Source of the DNA: Chloroflexota bacterium
GTDB lineage: Bacteria; Chloroflexota; Anaerolineae; Promineifilales; Promineifilaceae
Reading direction: 5' to 3'
Assembly (NCBI GenBank): GCA_014584575.1
Contig: JACTMP010000017.1
Span: forward strand, 1-64,000
DNA length: 64,000 bases
Positions 17,133-25,907 of the stretch are shown here, piece by piece. The notes under the pieces were generated by a model. It searched no databases. It saw nothing but the letters and a program-made list of their open reading frames with translations, and was not told where the DNA came from. A program made the position numbers and the translations under genes. The number at the start of each line of letters is the position of its first letter. Position 1 is the first letter of the stretch.

Positions 17133-18800
17133 TAGCAAACCTAACTCCACTACGGCCGTATCCACCACCACATCCACCCCACTCTGGGCAAACAATTGGG
17201 CGGCAATGACGGCACGGCCGTCCCCCTCCACATCCAGCGACCATTGGGCATGTTCCGCCAGCAGCGCCAGCGCCAGCGCCCGGCCAATGGTCAACGCAAA
17301 CCGGCGCGCCCCCGCTTCCAGTAAGGCCGGTTCCCGATTCGCCGTTTGCGTGAGCCAGCTTGTGGCATGAGAAAGAGCATGTTGGGCAGTGGTCACGGCC
17401 GTGAGCAATCGTTCATCGCGCACGGCCGTCGCACATTCCGCCACCTTCTGTATGAGGGCAGGCAGTGCCACCCCATCCCGCAGCGCCCGCAGCGTATCCA
17501 GCGCCAGTACATTGGTCGTGCCTTCCCAGATGGGCAGCACCTGGGCGTCACGCAGCAGCAAGGGCAGGCCGGTATCTTCCACGTAACCCGCACCGCCGTG
17601 CGCCTCCAAAATCTCGCTGGTCACCGCCACCCCCTGCCGCCCCGTCACCAGCTTGTTAATCGAAGTCAACATGCGCAGCAAAGCCGCTTCCTCATCCGAA
17701 ATCTCACCCGCCTCGTCCTTGCCAATCAACTCCACGCCATAAAACGTCAGGTGAAAGGCGGCCTCAAATTCCGCTTGCAGCCGCGCCAGCGTATCCACAT
17801 GCAGCGGCTTTTGCGCCAGCGGCCCACCAAAGGCCACCCGTTTGCGGGCATAATCCCGCGCCAGCGCCAGCCCCCGCCGCATGAAGGCAATGGCGCTGAC
17901 GGCATTCCAGGTGCGGGTCAGATGCAACATGGGCACGATGTGGCGCACGCCGTCCGTTAGCGCATACACCGGCATGGCCGGTGCGCCGTGCAGCATGATT
18001 TCGGCCGTCGGCACTTTGCGGGTGCCCAATTTATCTTTCAGGCGCAGAATTTCCATGTTTTGCAAACGGCCGTGCCCATCCCGCGTCTCCAGGTAAAACA
18101 GCGCCAGCCCCTTACCGCCCGGCGGATTGCCCTCGGGGCGGGCCAACGTCAGCGTCATTTGCCCGGTGGCGGCAGAGGTGAACCATTTACGGCCGTGCAG
18201 CCGCCACGTTTCCTGGTCATCCAACACGGCCGTCGTCTCGCTCAACCCCACGTCCGAACCGCCGGTGGATTCCGTCATCCACTGCCCGCTGGTCCAGAAT
18301 TGGGCCGGGTCGCGGCTAGTCAGGTGGGGGATGGCGCGGTCAATGAGTTCCTGGTTGCCGGAGCGCAGCAGGGTGCGCGCCGCCCCGTCGGTCATCGCCA
18401 GCGGGCAGGTGTACACATCGGTCGAGGGGTGGAAGAGGTAGGTGAGGGCAAACTGGTGAATGCGGTCGTAACGGCCGTACCGCCCCTCATACGCCGCCGC
18501 CACAATACCAAACTGCGCCGCCAGCTTTTCCGCCTCTTTCCACAGCGGCGTGACTTCAATGTGGTCAATGCGGTGGCCCCAGGCATCCCACTGCGTCAGC
18601 GTCGGTTCATTCAACCGATCAGCCAACTGCATCTGGTACAGCCGCCCGCCAGACAATTCTCCCAATTCGCGCATAGCCGGCTCAATCGCCGCCAGCATGT
18701 TCGCTGGCAGCACCCGCCGCAAATAACTGCGCAGCACCCGATCCTCATCATACTGATTGCCCAAAACAGGCGGTGGTTGGTTAAATGGTTGGTGATTCAT
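17121..18800 (-). CDS. Acyl-CoA dehydrogenase, AidB-like
   Basis: Flavoprotein of about 559 residues, longer than classical acyl-CoA dehydrogenases and close to AidB. Landmarks are GQWMTESTGGSDVGLSET (substrate and FAD contact), RLHGRKWFTSA, and the active-site region LPIWEGTTNVLALDTLRAL, with the Glu of WEGT in the MCAD position. Start ATG 18800 (MNHQPFNQPPPVLGNQYDED) matches the N-terminus typical of AidB-like proteins; the frame extends 25 codons upstream without support. It may oxidise long or branched acyl-CoA, or have a DNA-alkylation role as in E. coli; context favours acyl-CoA metabolism. Confidence 0.88.
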   Translation of the reverse strand: MNHQPFNQPPPVLGNQYDEDRVLRSYLRRVLPANMLAAIEPAMRELGELSGGRLYQMQLADRLNEPTLTQWDAWGHRIDHIEVTPLWKEAEKLAAQFGIVAAAYEGRYGRYDRIHQFALTYLFHPSTDVYTCPLAMTDGAARTLLRSGNQELIDRAIPHLTSRDPAQFWTSGQWMTESTGGSDVGLSETTAVLDDQETWRLHGRKWFTSAATGQMTLTLARPEGNPPGGKGLALFYLETRDGHGRLQNMEILRLKDKLGTRKVPTAEIMLHGAPAMPVYALTDGVRHIVPMLHLTRTWNAVSAIAFMRRGLALARDYARKRVAFGGPLAQKPLHVDTLARLQAEFEAAFHLTFYGVELIGKDEAGEISDEEAALLRMLTSINKLVTGRQGVAVTSEILEAHGGAGYVEDTGLPLLLRDAQVLPIWEGTTNVLALDTLRALRDGVALPALIQKVAECATAVRDERLLTAVTTAQHALSHATSWLTQTANREPALLEAGARRFALTIGRALALALLAEHAQWSLDVEGDGRAVIAAQLFAQSGVDVVVDTAVVELGLLVIE

Positions 18801-18919
18801 CAGATAATGCTCCCGACTTGAGGAGTTCGCACGCCCACGTGCAGCACGTTTGCCCGCGGGCGTGCGGCACTCCATATTTTACAAATTTGACACTCAACGA
18901 TCATAAATCGCGGAGGCGG

Positions 18920-18956
18920 GCATCCTCAGATGCCTGCCGTTCGCATCTGAGGATGC
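18920..18956. repeat. 14-bp inverted repeat GCATCCTCAGATGC
   Basis: GCATCCTCAGATGC (18920-18933) is repeated as GCATCTGAGGATGC (18943-18956). It is in the 169-base gap between the cyclase-TPR gene and the AidB-like gene, which also holds GC-rich short inverted words (CACGCCCACGTG near 18830). Confidence 0.8.
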
Positions 18957-18969
18957 GAACTCCTCTGAA

Positions 18970-21900
18970 CTACAACTGCAAGGCATACACAATGGCTTCG
19001 TCCAGCGACAACTGACGCCCCGCAGCCAGCCACTCCTGTTCCTGTTCTTCAGGCAACCGTGCCCGCACCGGGGCCAGCAGTTCATCCATCTTCTGCTGGT
19101 AACTGGGCGGCAGGGGGGCGCCAATCTCCTCACGCAGCGCCGCCGCCGCGCCATACAGCCGGAAGGCCGATTCCGGGTCATTTTCGGCCGCCGCCAGGCA
19201 GCAAATATCTTCCAGCAAATAAGCCAGCGCACTCCTATCCCCCAACTCCCGGTTGATGCGCAGGCTCTCGCGGTACAGTTCGCGCGCCCGCTGAAAATCG
19301 CGCTGATCGCGGGCTACGCTGGCCAGGTTGTTCAGCGAGTTAGCCAGCGCCCAGCGGTCGCCCACTTCACGCTGCAATGTAACCGCTTCTTCCAACCGCT
19401 GCCGGGCCATATCCAGGTCGCCCAAATTGAGCGCCAGAAAACCGAGATTGTTGAGCGAATTGGCGATGGCAAACTTGTCGCCGATCTCCTGACGAATCGC
19501 CAGGCTTTCCTCGTACAACCGCTGCGTGGTGGCATATTCACCCTGGTAACGGGCGACAATACCCAGGTTGTTGAGCAAGCTGGCAATACTGCTCTTGTCA
19601 TTCAGCCGCCGCCGGATTTCCAGACTTTCCCCCCATAGGACGCGGGCGGTCTGGTAGTCGCCCCGCTGCGCGGCCAATATGCCGGAAAACTGTAATACCT
19701 GGCCGATGCCGGCTTCATCCCCCAGTTCTTCATAATTAAGGCGGGCGCGCAGCAAGCGGGTGGCGGCATCGTCATACCGACCCTGTTTACGCATATGTTC
19801 GGCGAGGGCGGTCTGGGCGGCGGCACGGCCGTGTAAATCCCCCAACTGCCGCGCCAATGCCAGCGCGTTCTCCAGCATTGTTTCCGCTTCCGGCCAACGT
19901 CCCACCGTTTGCAGCGCCTCGCCCAGTTTCAGCATCACCGGCGCTTTTTCCACCTCTGGCAGCAACGGCATGGCCCGCTCGTAATAGGAAATCGCCGCTT
20001 CGTGCGCATATTTGGCCTGGGCATCGGCCGCCGCCAATAACAAATAGCGTTGCTTTTTGCTCTCATTTTCGCCATGCGAAAAATGGTGTGCCAGAATGGG
20101 CACATAGGCGGCCAACATTTCCACGTAGGCGTGTTCGATGTACTCGCCAATCTGGGTGTGCAGCCGGGCGCGGGTGGCGTAAGGCAGGCTTTCGTAAGTG
20201 GCTTCCTGAGTGACGACGTGTTTAAAAATGTAGGTCAATTCCGGCTCAGGTGTGTCCAGCGCCGTCAGTTCCATCCGGCGCAGCGTCTCCAGGTCGGACT
20301 GCACATGCGCCGCGTCGCCCAATTCAGGATACGCCCCCCACAGCAGCGCCACGCGGAAGAGACGGCCGATGACACTGGCAATTTTAAGGGTGTTTTTCTG
20401 CCCTTCGGTCAATTGGTCAATGCGGCTGAGGATGAGGCTGTGCAAACTGTCGGGCAATTCCAGGGTCGCCAGGGCATCGGCAGATTCGGGGTCAATATGC
20501 CGATCTTGCAGGTAATTGAGCAGTTCTTCGATATAAAATGGATTGCCATCGGCTTTGGCGGTTATGCGCTCGATGAAGGTGGGGGAGACGGCCGTGTCTG
20601 CGCCAAACAACTGCGCCACCTTCAATTGCATCAAGTGGTGTGCCTCTGTGGGGGTAAATTCAGTCAGCATCACCTCCGTGAAATGGGGCAGCGAAATGAC
20701 TCGTGGCGGCAAATCACCACCCACTTCCACAATGCGGTAAGCCAACACCATCAGCATTGGCATATCGGCTATGGCCCGGCCCAAGATTTCTAACAAATCA
20801 TGGGAGAGGGGGTCAATCCAGTGCGAATCTTCCAGAACGATGAGCAACGGCGAACCCGAAGTGGCTTCGGACCGTGCCGCTGCCCGCGCCCGCACACAAC
20901 TGATCAGCAATGATTCTAATGACGCTTTGCGCAGTTTGGCGTCAAAGGAGCGGGTCAGGTCATTGTCCGGGATGGCCCGGTTGAGGGCCATGCCTAACAG
21001 CGGCAGGCGGGGCAGCAGCGCCGGGTCAATTTGCGTCAGCTCTGCCTCCAACTGGGCCACCAGTTCATCCAATGGTGGGTCGCCCACGACGTTGAAAAAG
21101 CCGCGCCAGATGGTGTGCCACACATGATAGCTGCTCTTGGAGGCATACGCATGACACTCGCCGCCGTACCCGGTCAGTCCCCGTTCATGCGCCAGCCGGA
21201 TGACCTCGGCTACCAGGCGAGACTTACCCATGCCGGGATGGGCGGTAATACCGATAATTTGTCCTTGCCCGGCCAACACCCGCTCGATCCGTTCGGCAAT
21301 CAAGGACAATTCTGCCTCCCGCCCCACCATGGGCAGGGCGTAACCCGGTTCCAGCAGGCGCATCATGGAGCGCGGTCGGGGGCGCACAACGGCCGTGACT
21401 GCCTGCGGCCCACTTTTCCCTTTGACTTCAATGGGCGGTAATGACTCCCACTCGAAGCCATCCACAGCCTGCTGGATGTCGGCAGTAGTCAAAATCTGGC
21501 CGGGGGCAGCCCGTTCCATCAAGCGCGCCGACAGGTTAACGCTGTCCCCCAACACGCCATAGGTGCGGCGGGCGCTGCCACCATAGGCTCCCGTCCGCAT
21601 CCGCCCCGCCGCAATGCCAATTTGCACCAATTGAATGGCCGGCATGGCCGCCGTGTGAATAATGTCCCAGGCAGCGGTCACGGCGCGGGCGGCGTTGTCC
21701 TCGTGGGCAATAGGCGCGCCAAAGGCGGCATAGAGGTAACTGCCCTTATCGCCGATGGTCAGTTGCAGCAGCGCCCCATCATATTGTTGGATGACGCGCT
21801 GCACGGCCTGGATGTACCAATCGAGCTTGACTGCTGCTGCCGGATCGTGGTCATAATCAATGCCGGTGAACTTCATAAACAGAGCAACGGCAGGGCGCAG

Positions 21901-22656
21901 TTCGGCCAGGAATTCGCCACGGCCGTGCTGCAACTGGTCATGCACGGTCGGCAGCAGCCATGGTTGAATTTGGGTGTTGGTGAGAGGGTGGGTCAGTGGA
22001 GGCCAGGACTGAGTAGATACGGCCGTCAACAACTCCTTCACAACCGCAAATTGTTCACCACTTTCCGGGTCGGTGCGCCATTCGCTAATGACCAGGTGTG
22101 GTTGCAGGTCGACGGCCGTTTTGGGCGTCAGCACCACATCTCCCTTGCGCGCCAGATGCTCCGCCGCCGTCAGCCATTCCAGCGTCTGCCCGGCTAACAC
22201 ATCCAGTAGTTGAATCTCCGGATCGCCGACCACAAAACGGCGGACGGAACCGATGGCGACGGCCGTTTTCACCGCCAGCGAAACCATCTTGCCCGATGGA
22301 ATCAACACCTGGGCAAACTGGGCCATCGCCTGCTGCATCGCCAGCGCACAAGCCACCCCCCGCAGCCCGTCATCCCCGTCCAGCCAGCAGGTAATGGCGT
22401 CTCCGGCAAAGGAAATCACGCTGCCGCCAAAACGGTGCAATTCCGTGATCAGCGCGTCATACACCCGGTTCAAATGGCCGGTCAGTTCCTCCGCGCCGCG
22501 CCGGGCGCCCAATTCCTGGGCCAACGCTTCCGTCAGGGGGGTAAAACCGGAGATGTCGGCAAACAGCGCCGCGCCTTGTGTACGTTCGGGCAGTTCTACG
22601 CCCTGCGCCAACGCCTGTCGTCTGTCCATGGGGATGTAGGTGGTGGGCTGTTCCAT
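18970..22656 (-). CDS. Adenylate/guanylate cyclase, AAA ATPase and TPR signalling protein
   Basis: A 1228-residue cytoplasmic protein. Residues about 25-200 form a class III cyclase homology domain with both metal Asp regions visible (ALFADISGFTPLTEAL and VISFAGDAITCWL). A second cyclase-like domain (about 250-430) has AYGGSARRTYGVLGDSVNLS, but its first metal site is altered (ALFMKFTGIDYD). An AAA/NACHT-like ATPase follows (Walker A AHPGMGKSRLVAEV; Walker B LLIVLEDSHWID). The last 350 residues are TPR repeats, e.g. ANSLNNLGFLALNLGDLDMA. The ATPase and TPR part resembles MalT/LAL regulators without the HTH. What ligand drives it is unknown. ATG 22656 is used; ATG 22626 is possible. Confidence 0.9.
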   Translation of the reverse strand: MEQPTTYIPMDRRQALAQGVELPERTQGAALFADISGFTPLTEALAQELGARRGAEELTGHLNRVYDALITELHRFGGSVISFAGDAITCWLDGDDGLRGVACALAMQQAMAQFAQVLIPSGKMVSLAVKTAVAIGSVRRFVVGDPEIQLLDVLAGQTLEWLTAAEHLARKGDVVLTPKTAVDLQPHLVISEWRTDPESGEQFAVVKELLTAVSTQSWPPLTHPLTNTQIQPWLLPTVHDQLQHGRGEFLAELRPAVALFMKFTGIDYDHDPAAAVKLDWYIQAVQRVIQQYDGALLQLTIGDKGSYLYAAFGAPIAHEDNAARAVTAAWDIIHTAAMPAIQLVQIGIAAGRMRTGAYGGSARRTYGVLGDSVNLSARLMERAAPGQILTTADIQQAVDGFEWESLPPIEVKGKSGPQAVTAVVRPRPRSMMRLLEPGYALPMVGREAELSLIAERIERVLAGQGQIIGITAHPGMGKSRLVAEVIRLAHERGLTGYGGECHAYASKSSYHVWHTIWRGFFNVVGDPPLDELVAQLEAELTQIDPALLPRLPLLGMALNRAIPDNDLTRSFDAKLRKASLESLLISCVRARAAARSEATSGSPLLIVLEDSHWIDPLSHDLLEILGRAIADMPMLMVLAYRIVEVGGDLPPRVISLPHFTEVMLTEFTPTEAHHLMQLKVAQLFGADTAVSPTFIERITAKADGNPFYIEELLNYLQDRHIDPESADALATLELPDSLHSLILSRIDQLTEGQKNTLKIASVIGRLFRVALLWGAYPELGDAAHVQSDLETLRRMELTALDTPEPELTYIFKHVVTQEATYESLPYATRARLHTQIGEYIEHAYVEMLAAYVPILAHHFSHGENESKKQRYLLLAAADAQAKYAHEAAISYYERAMPLLPEVEKAPVMLKLGEALQTVGRWPEAETMLENALALARQLGDLHGRAAAQTALAEHMRKQGRYDDAATRLLRARLNYEELGDEAGIGQVLQFSGILAAQRGDYQTARVLWGESLEIRRRLNDKSSIASLLNNLGIVARYQGEYATTQRLYEESLAIRQEIGDKFAIANSLNNLGFLALNLGDLDMARQRLEEAVTLQREVGDRWALANSLNNLASVARDQRDFQRARELYRESLRINRELGDRSALAYLLEDICCLAAAENDPESAFRLYGAAAALREEIGAPLPPSYQQKMDELLAPVRARLPEEQEQEWLAAGRQLSLDEAIVYALQL

Positions 22657-22723
22657 ACACCGCTAACTATACGCCACAGCAAGCGGGGTGGCAATCGGTA
22701 AAGGCGTAAAAAAACTTTATCTC

Positions 22724-22751
22724 TTGATATACACACGATCATATGTACAAT
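22724..22751 (+). promoter_or_regulatory. Sigma-70-like promoter of the brnA-like gene
   Basis: TTGATA (22724-22729), 16 bases, TACAAT (22746-22751), 22 bases before the ATG at 22774. An AAAGG ribosome site lies between. This short region is clearly more AT-rich than its flanks. Confidence 0.6.
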
Positions 22752-22773
22752 CCCATGCGAAAGGCGACAAAAC

Positions 22774-23109
22774 ATGAAAAAAACATCTTTTTCAGAGCAT
22801 TCGGAAACTGATCGAGATTTTTTGCACAACGCCAAAGACGAGGATATTGATTTGTCCGAAATTACCGAAATTACCGAGGAGCAGTTGGAGCGTGCTATTT
22901 TGCGGACGGGGGGCAAGCCGGTTATTAAAGGGAAAGTTCGGGTGAATATGTATCTGGACGCTGACCTGATTGCTTTCTTTAAGACAAAGGCCGGTGGGCG
23001 CGGCTATCAAACCCTGATTAACGAGACACTGCGGGAAAGTATTGAAAACGAGAATCTGGAAAAGCTGCTGCGCCGGATCATTCGGGAAGAGTTGACGGCA
23101 ACATCATAA
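22774..23109 (+). CDS. BrnA-family antitoxin (orphan)
   Basis: Protein of 111 residues. Its C-terminal half has the BrnA signature: RVNMYLDADLIAFFKTKAGG followed by RGYQTLINETLRE, a ribbon-helix-helix DNA-binding fold. In BrnTA systems the RNase toxin BrnT is encoded just upstream and BrnA autorepresses the operon. Here the upstream neighbour is the divergent cyclase gene and the downstream neighbour is convergent, so no toxin is present. It has its own promoter. It could be a remnant, an anti-toxin acting on a distant BrnT, or a plain regulator. Confidence 0.8.
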   Translation: MKKTSFSEHSETDRDFLHNAKDEDIDLSEITEITEEQLERAILRTGGKPVIKGKVRVNMYLDADLIAFFKTKAGGRGYQTLINETLRESIENENLEKLLRRIIREELTATS

Positions 23110-23118
23110 CCGCAATTG

Positions 23119-25716
23119 TCAATCTGTCTCACCATCCCCTCCATACAAAAAACGGTAAATGACGTAGCCTTCGTAAATGCGGTCAATGTAGAGGCGGGTT
23201 TCGGCAAAGTTGACGGTTTCAATGTAACGGTCAAGGTCGCTGCCGGCGGCGTTGTACCAGCGGGCGGCGTTGCCCGGCCCGGCGTTGTAAGCGGAGAGCG
23301 CGGCGTGGGCTGTGCCATCAAAGGCGCGCAGCTGCTGCGCCAGATAAAACGCACCAAAGGTTAAACCCACGTAAGGCCGGTAAAGGTCTTCATTTTTGTA
23401 GTTCGGCCAGTTCAACTGTTGCGCAATGTACGCGCCGGTATCGGGAATCACCTGGCTGAGTCCCTGAGCCACAGCGCTGGAGGTGGCAAAACTCTCAAAC
23501 AGACTCTCCTGCCGCAGCAGGGCAAATTGCAGGCGGGGATCATAGCCATGTTGCTGCGCCAGCGGCAGCACCAGGTCGTGGTAATAGATGGGGTACATCA
23601 GGCGGCCAATGAAGGGGGGCAGGGCAAATACGCTTTGCCCGGTGAGGCCGGGCAACCGCGCAGCCGCCAGAATGGAGGAGCGATATAACCCTAAATCACG
23701 GAAGAAGAGCGCCAGTTGGTAACTGCCGAGTACATCCTGGGAATACGCTTCGCGCACCCCTTCCAATTCCCGTTTGCCCTCTTCATACAGGCCCAACTGC
23801 CACAACTTCTGGCCGCGTATCAGGCGGGCATCGTTGGCCAGGGCGGGCGGCAGCGTGCGTATATCGGTTCCCGGTTCCAGACCGAGCCAGCGGCGCAGCC
23901 AGCTTTCGGCTTCGGCCTGGGCGGCGGTTTCTTCTTCGGACGTGGGGGGGCGGAAGGGGCCAACTGCCGTAAACGGTTCATTGCCCTGAACGATGTCTTT
24001 GGCGCGCAGAGCGTAGTAGTTCACGGCCGTGCCCCCCTCTGCCTGCTGCTGTATCTGCTCCAACAGCTTGTGCGGGTCGGGTACACCGCTGCCATCTTCG
24101 GCGTGGGTGGGATTGTAGCCGGGCAGAATGCGCAGCAGCCAGACCAGGGCGGCGCTGCCATATTCGTTGGCAGGGTAGGTTTGGGCGGCGCGTGTCCAGA
24201 GGGTCACGGCCGTGTCCAGATCACCTGATTGGTTTGCCAGCCAACCGGCGTGGAACAACGCTTCCGGCGCGCGTTCAGACCAGGGGTAGGTATCGGCCAG
24301 AGCGGTGTAACGGGTCACGGCCGTAGCCACATCCCCCTGATTTTCACTGTTGAGCGCCGCCCGCCAGGCCACCGCCGCGGCGTCTGGGCCATCCGGGAAA
24401 TTCTGCAAATAGAAATCGTAGTTTTCCAGCGCGCCGGGCAAGTTGCCGGCACGGGCCAGCATCAGGCCCCGTTCAAAAGCGGCGGTTGCCGGATTGCTGC
24501 GGGCATAACTTTCCAGTTCGACCAGGGCGGCGGGCAGATTGCCCAACGCTTCATAACTCCAGGCCGCATAGAGATGGGCGTCCGCGTTGTATGTTTCCGG
24601 GTTGGCGGCCACATACCGGGCAAAGGCGGCCACCGCCGGTTCGTAGGATTTGGCGAAATAGTTGACCAGGCCACGCTGGTACTCGTCCACCGGCACACCT
24701 GCTTCCACCAACCGCACCAACCCCAGGTAGGTGTCGTAAGCGCGGGGATAGCCAGTGAGGGCCTGTTGGAAACGGCCGTATGCCGCCTCGGTATTGCCCG
24801 CCAGCAGTTCGGCGCTGCCCGCCAGGTAGGTCATCTCCCCTTTGGTGATTTCGGTAATGGCCAGGTCGCGCATGGCGTCATATTGAGCGATGGCGGCGGC
24901 GTAGTTGCCCGTGCCCAGGTAAAGCCGGGCCAGCGCCCGCCGGTTGGCGATTTCGGTGAGGCGATGGGCGGGGGCGTTGGCCGCCGTTTCACGGGCAGTC
25001 TGGGCATTGGCCGTATCGCCGGTAGCATCGTAGGCAGCAGCTATGAGTGGATAGATATAAGCGCCCATGTCCGAATTGGCGCTGACGTAGCTCTGGTAGG
25101 CAGTGATGGCCCCTGGGTAATCGCCGAGGGCATTACGCGCCTGACCGATGAAGAAGGAAACGGCCGTAGGCGTTTGTTCTCCCGCCAGGGCTGTTAATTG
25201 TTCAAATGCGCCCAGCGCGTCAGCATATCGCCCCTCACGCAGGTAGGCGATGCCCAGATTGTAAACATTGTCTATTTGCTCTGTGCGGCTAAAAGCATCG
25301 GGCTGCTGCACGTTGGCTTGCAGCAGGGTGATAGCCTGGGCGAAGTTGCCGTTGTGCATGTTGGCGTCTGCCTGGGCAAACCGCTCCACGGGTGAGGGCA
25401 GGTTGGTGGGGGTAGGCAGCGGGGTGACGGTGGGCACGGCCGTGAGCGTCGGTAACGGTTCGTTGGTGGGGTCGTCAACATGGGCGGCGGGCGCGTTGGC
25501 CGGGGGCTGGGTAGGCGGCGGTGGGGGTACGGTGGGCAGTCCGGCGGCGAGTGTGGGGGTGGGTACGGCCGTGTGTGCAATTTCCTGAGCAATTGGCCGC
25601 GCTTCCTGCTCCGTGCAGGCTGCAAAAACCCATACAGCCAGAAAAAAGAAAATGGGACGCGGAAGAACGCGGATGAACGCGGGGTTTTTTGATATATCCA
25701 CGAAAATCCGCGTCAT
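23119..25716 (-). CDS. TPR lipoprotein with lytic transglycosylase (SLT) domain
   Basis: Exported murein hydrolase of about 865 residues. A hydrophobic leader ends in lipobox FAAC, followed by a Pro/Thr linker, then TPR-like repeats (for example YNLGIAYLREGRYADALGAF) over most of the protein, like the superhelical part of Slt70. The C-terminal 180 residues are the SLT catalytic domain: FALLRQESLFESFATSSAVA with the catalytic Glu, then GLSQVIPDTG and LSAYNAGPGNAARW. It cleaves glycan strands to 1,6-anhydro ends. The start is uncertain: upstream sequence is translated repeat, and ATG 25716 gives a 34-residue leader. The downstream brnA-like gene is convergent. Confidence 0.88.
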   Translation of the reverse strand: MTRIFVDISKNPAFIRVLPRPIFFFLAVWVFAACTEQEARPIAQEIAHTAVPTPTLAAGLPTVPPPPPTQPPANAPAAHVDDPTNEPLPTLTAVPTVTPLPTPTNLPSPVERFAQADANMHNGNFAQAITLLQANVQQPDAFSRTEQIDNVYNLGIAYLREGRYADALGAFEQLTALAGEQTPTAVSFFIGQARNALGDYPGAITAYQSYVSANSDMGAYIYPLIAAAYDATGDTANAQTARETAANAPAHRLTEIANRRALARLYLGTGNYAAAIAQYDAMRDLAITEITKGEMTYLAGSAELLAGNTEAAYGRFQQALTGYPRAYDTYLGLVRLVEAGVPVDEYQRGLVNYFAKSYEPAVAAFARYVAANPETYNADAHLYAAWSYEALGNLPAALVELESYARSNPATAAFERGLMLARAGNLPGALENYDFYLQNFPDGPDAAAVAWRAALNSENQGDVATAVTRYTALADTYPWSERAPEALFHAGWLANQSGDLDTAVTLWTRAAQTYPANEYGSAALVWLLRILPGYNPTHAEDGSGVPDPHKLLEQIQQQAEGGTAVNYYALRAKDIVQGNEPFTAVGPFRPPTSEEETAAQAEAESWLRRWLGLEPGTDIRTLPPALANDARLIRGQKLWQLGLYEEGKRELEGVREAYSQDVLGSYQLALFFRDLGLYRSSILAAARLPGLTGQSVFALPPFIGRLMYPIYYHDLVLPLAQQHGYDPRLQFALLRQESLFESFATSSAVAQGLSQVIPDTGAYIAQQLNWPNYKNEDLYRPYVGLTFGAFYLAQQLRAFDGTAHAALSAYNAGPGNAARWYNAAGSDLDRYIETVNFAETRLYIDRIYEGYVIYRFLYGGDGETD

Positions 25717-25740
25717 CCGCGAAAATCCGCGTACTAATCC
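25660..25740. repeat. ATCCGCGTCATCCGCG-word repeats in the SLT gene 5' region
   Basis: Words of the type AACGCGGATGAACGCGG and the complementary ATCCGCGTCATCCGCGAAAA. Related words stand at 26886-26925 and 27060-27095. They overlap the start region of the SLT gene and blur its true start. Confidence 0.65.
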
Positions 25741-25746
25741 AAAACT

Positions 25747-25836
25747 GTCATTCCGAGTGAAGTCTTCGGAACGAGGAATCTTAACGTCATCTCCGGTAGA
25801 AAAGGATTCCTCCTCGCAGACTCGTCGGAATGGCAC
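25747..25836. repeat. Dispersed GTCATTCCGAG element, copy 3
   Basis: Begins GTCATTCCGAGTGAAGTCTT and ends with CTCGTCGGAATGGCAC. Related to 11622-11733 and 16336-16445. It would be translated if the SLT gene started upstream, which argues for a start below it. Confidence 0.85.
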
Positions 25837-25907
25837 GGGGGATTTTGTTAAGCTCATGGGCAGATTGTCCGCAGGACGGCCGTCTGAAACCCTACGATTG
25901 CCCACTG

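Noticed and set aside
24229..25197. 322-codon plus-strand frame inside the SLT gene
   Set aside because: It is antisense to a clear TPR/SLT protein and has no recognisable domain; long antisense frames are common at this base composition.
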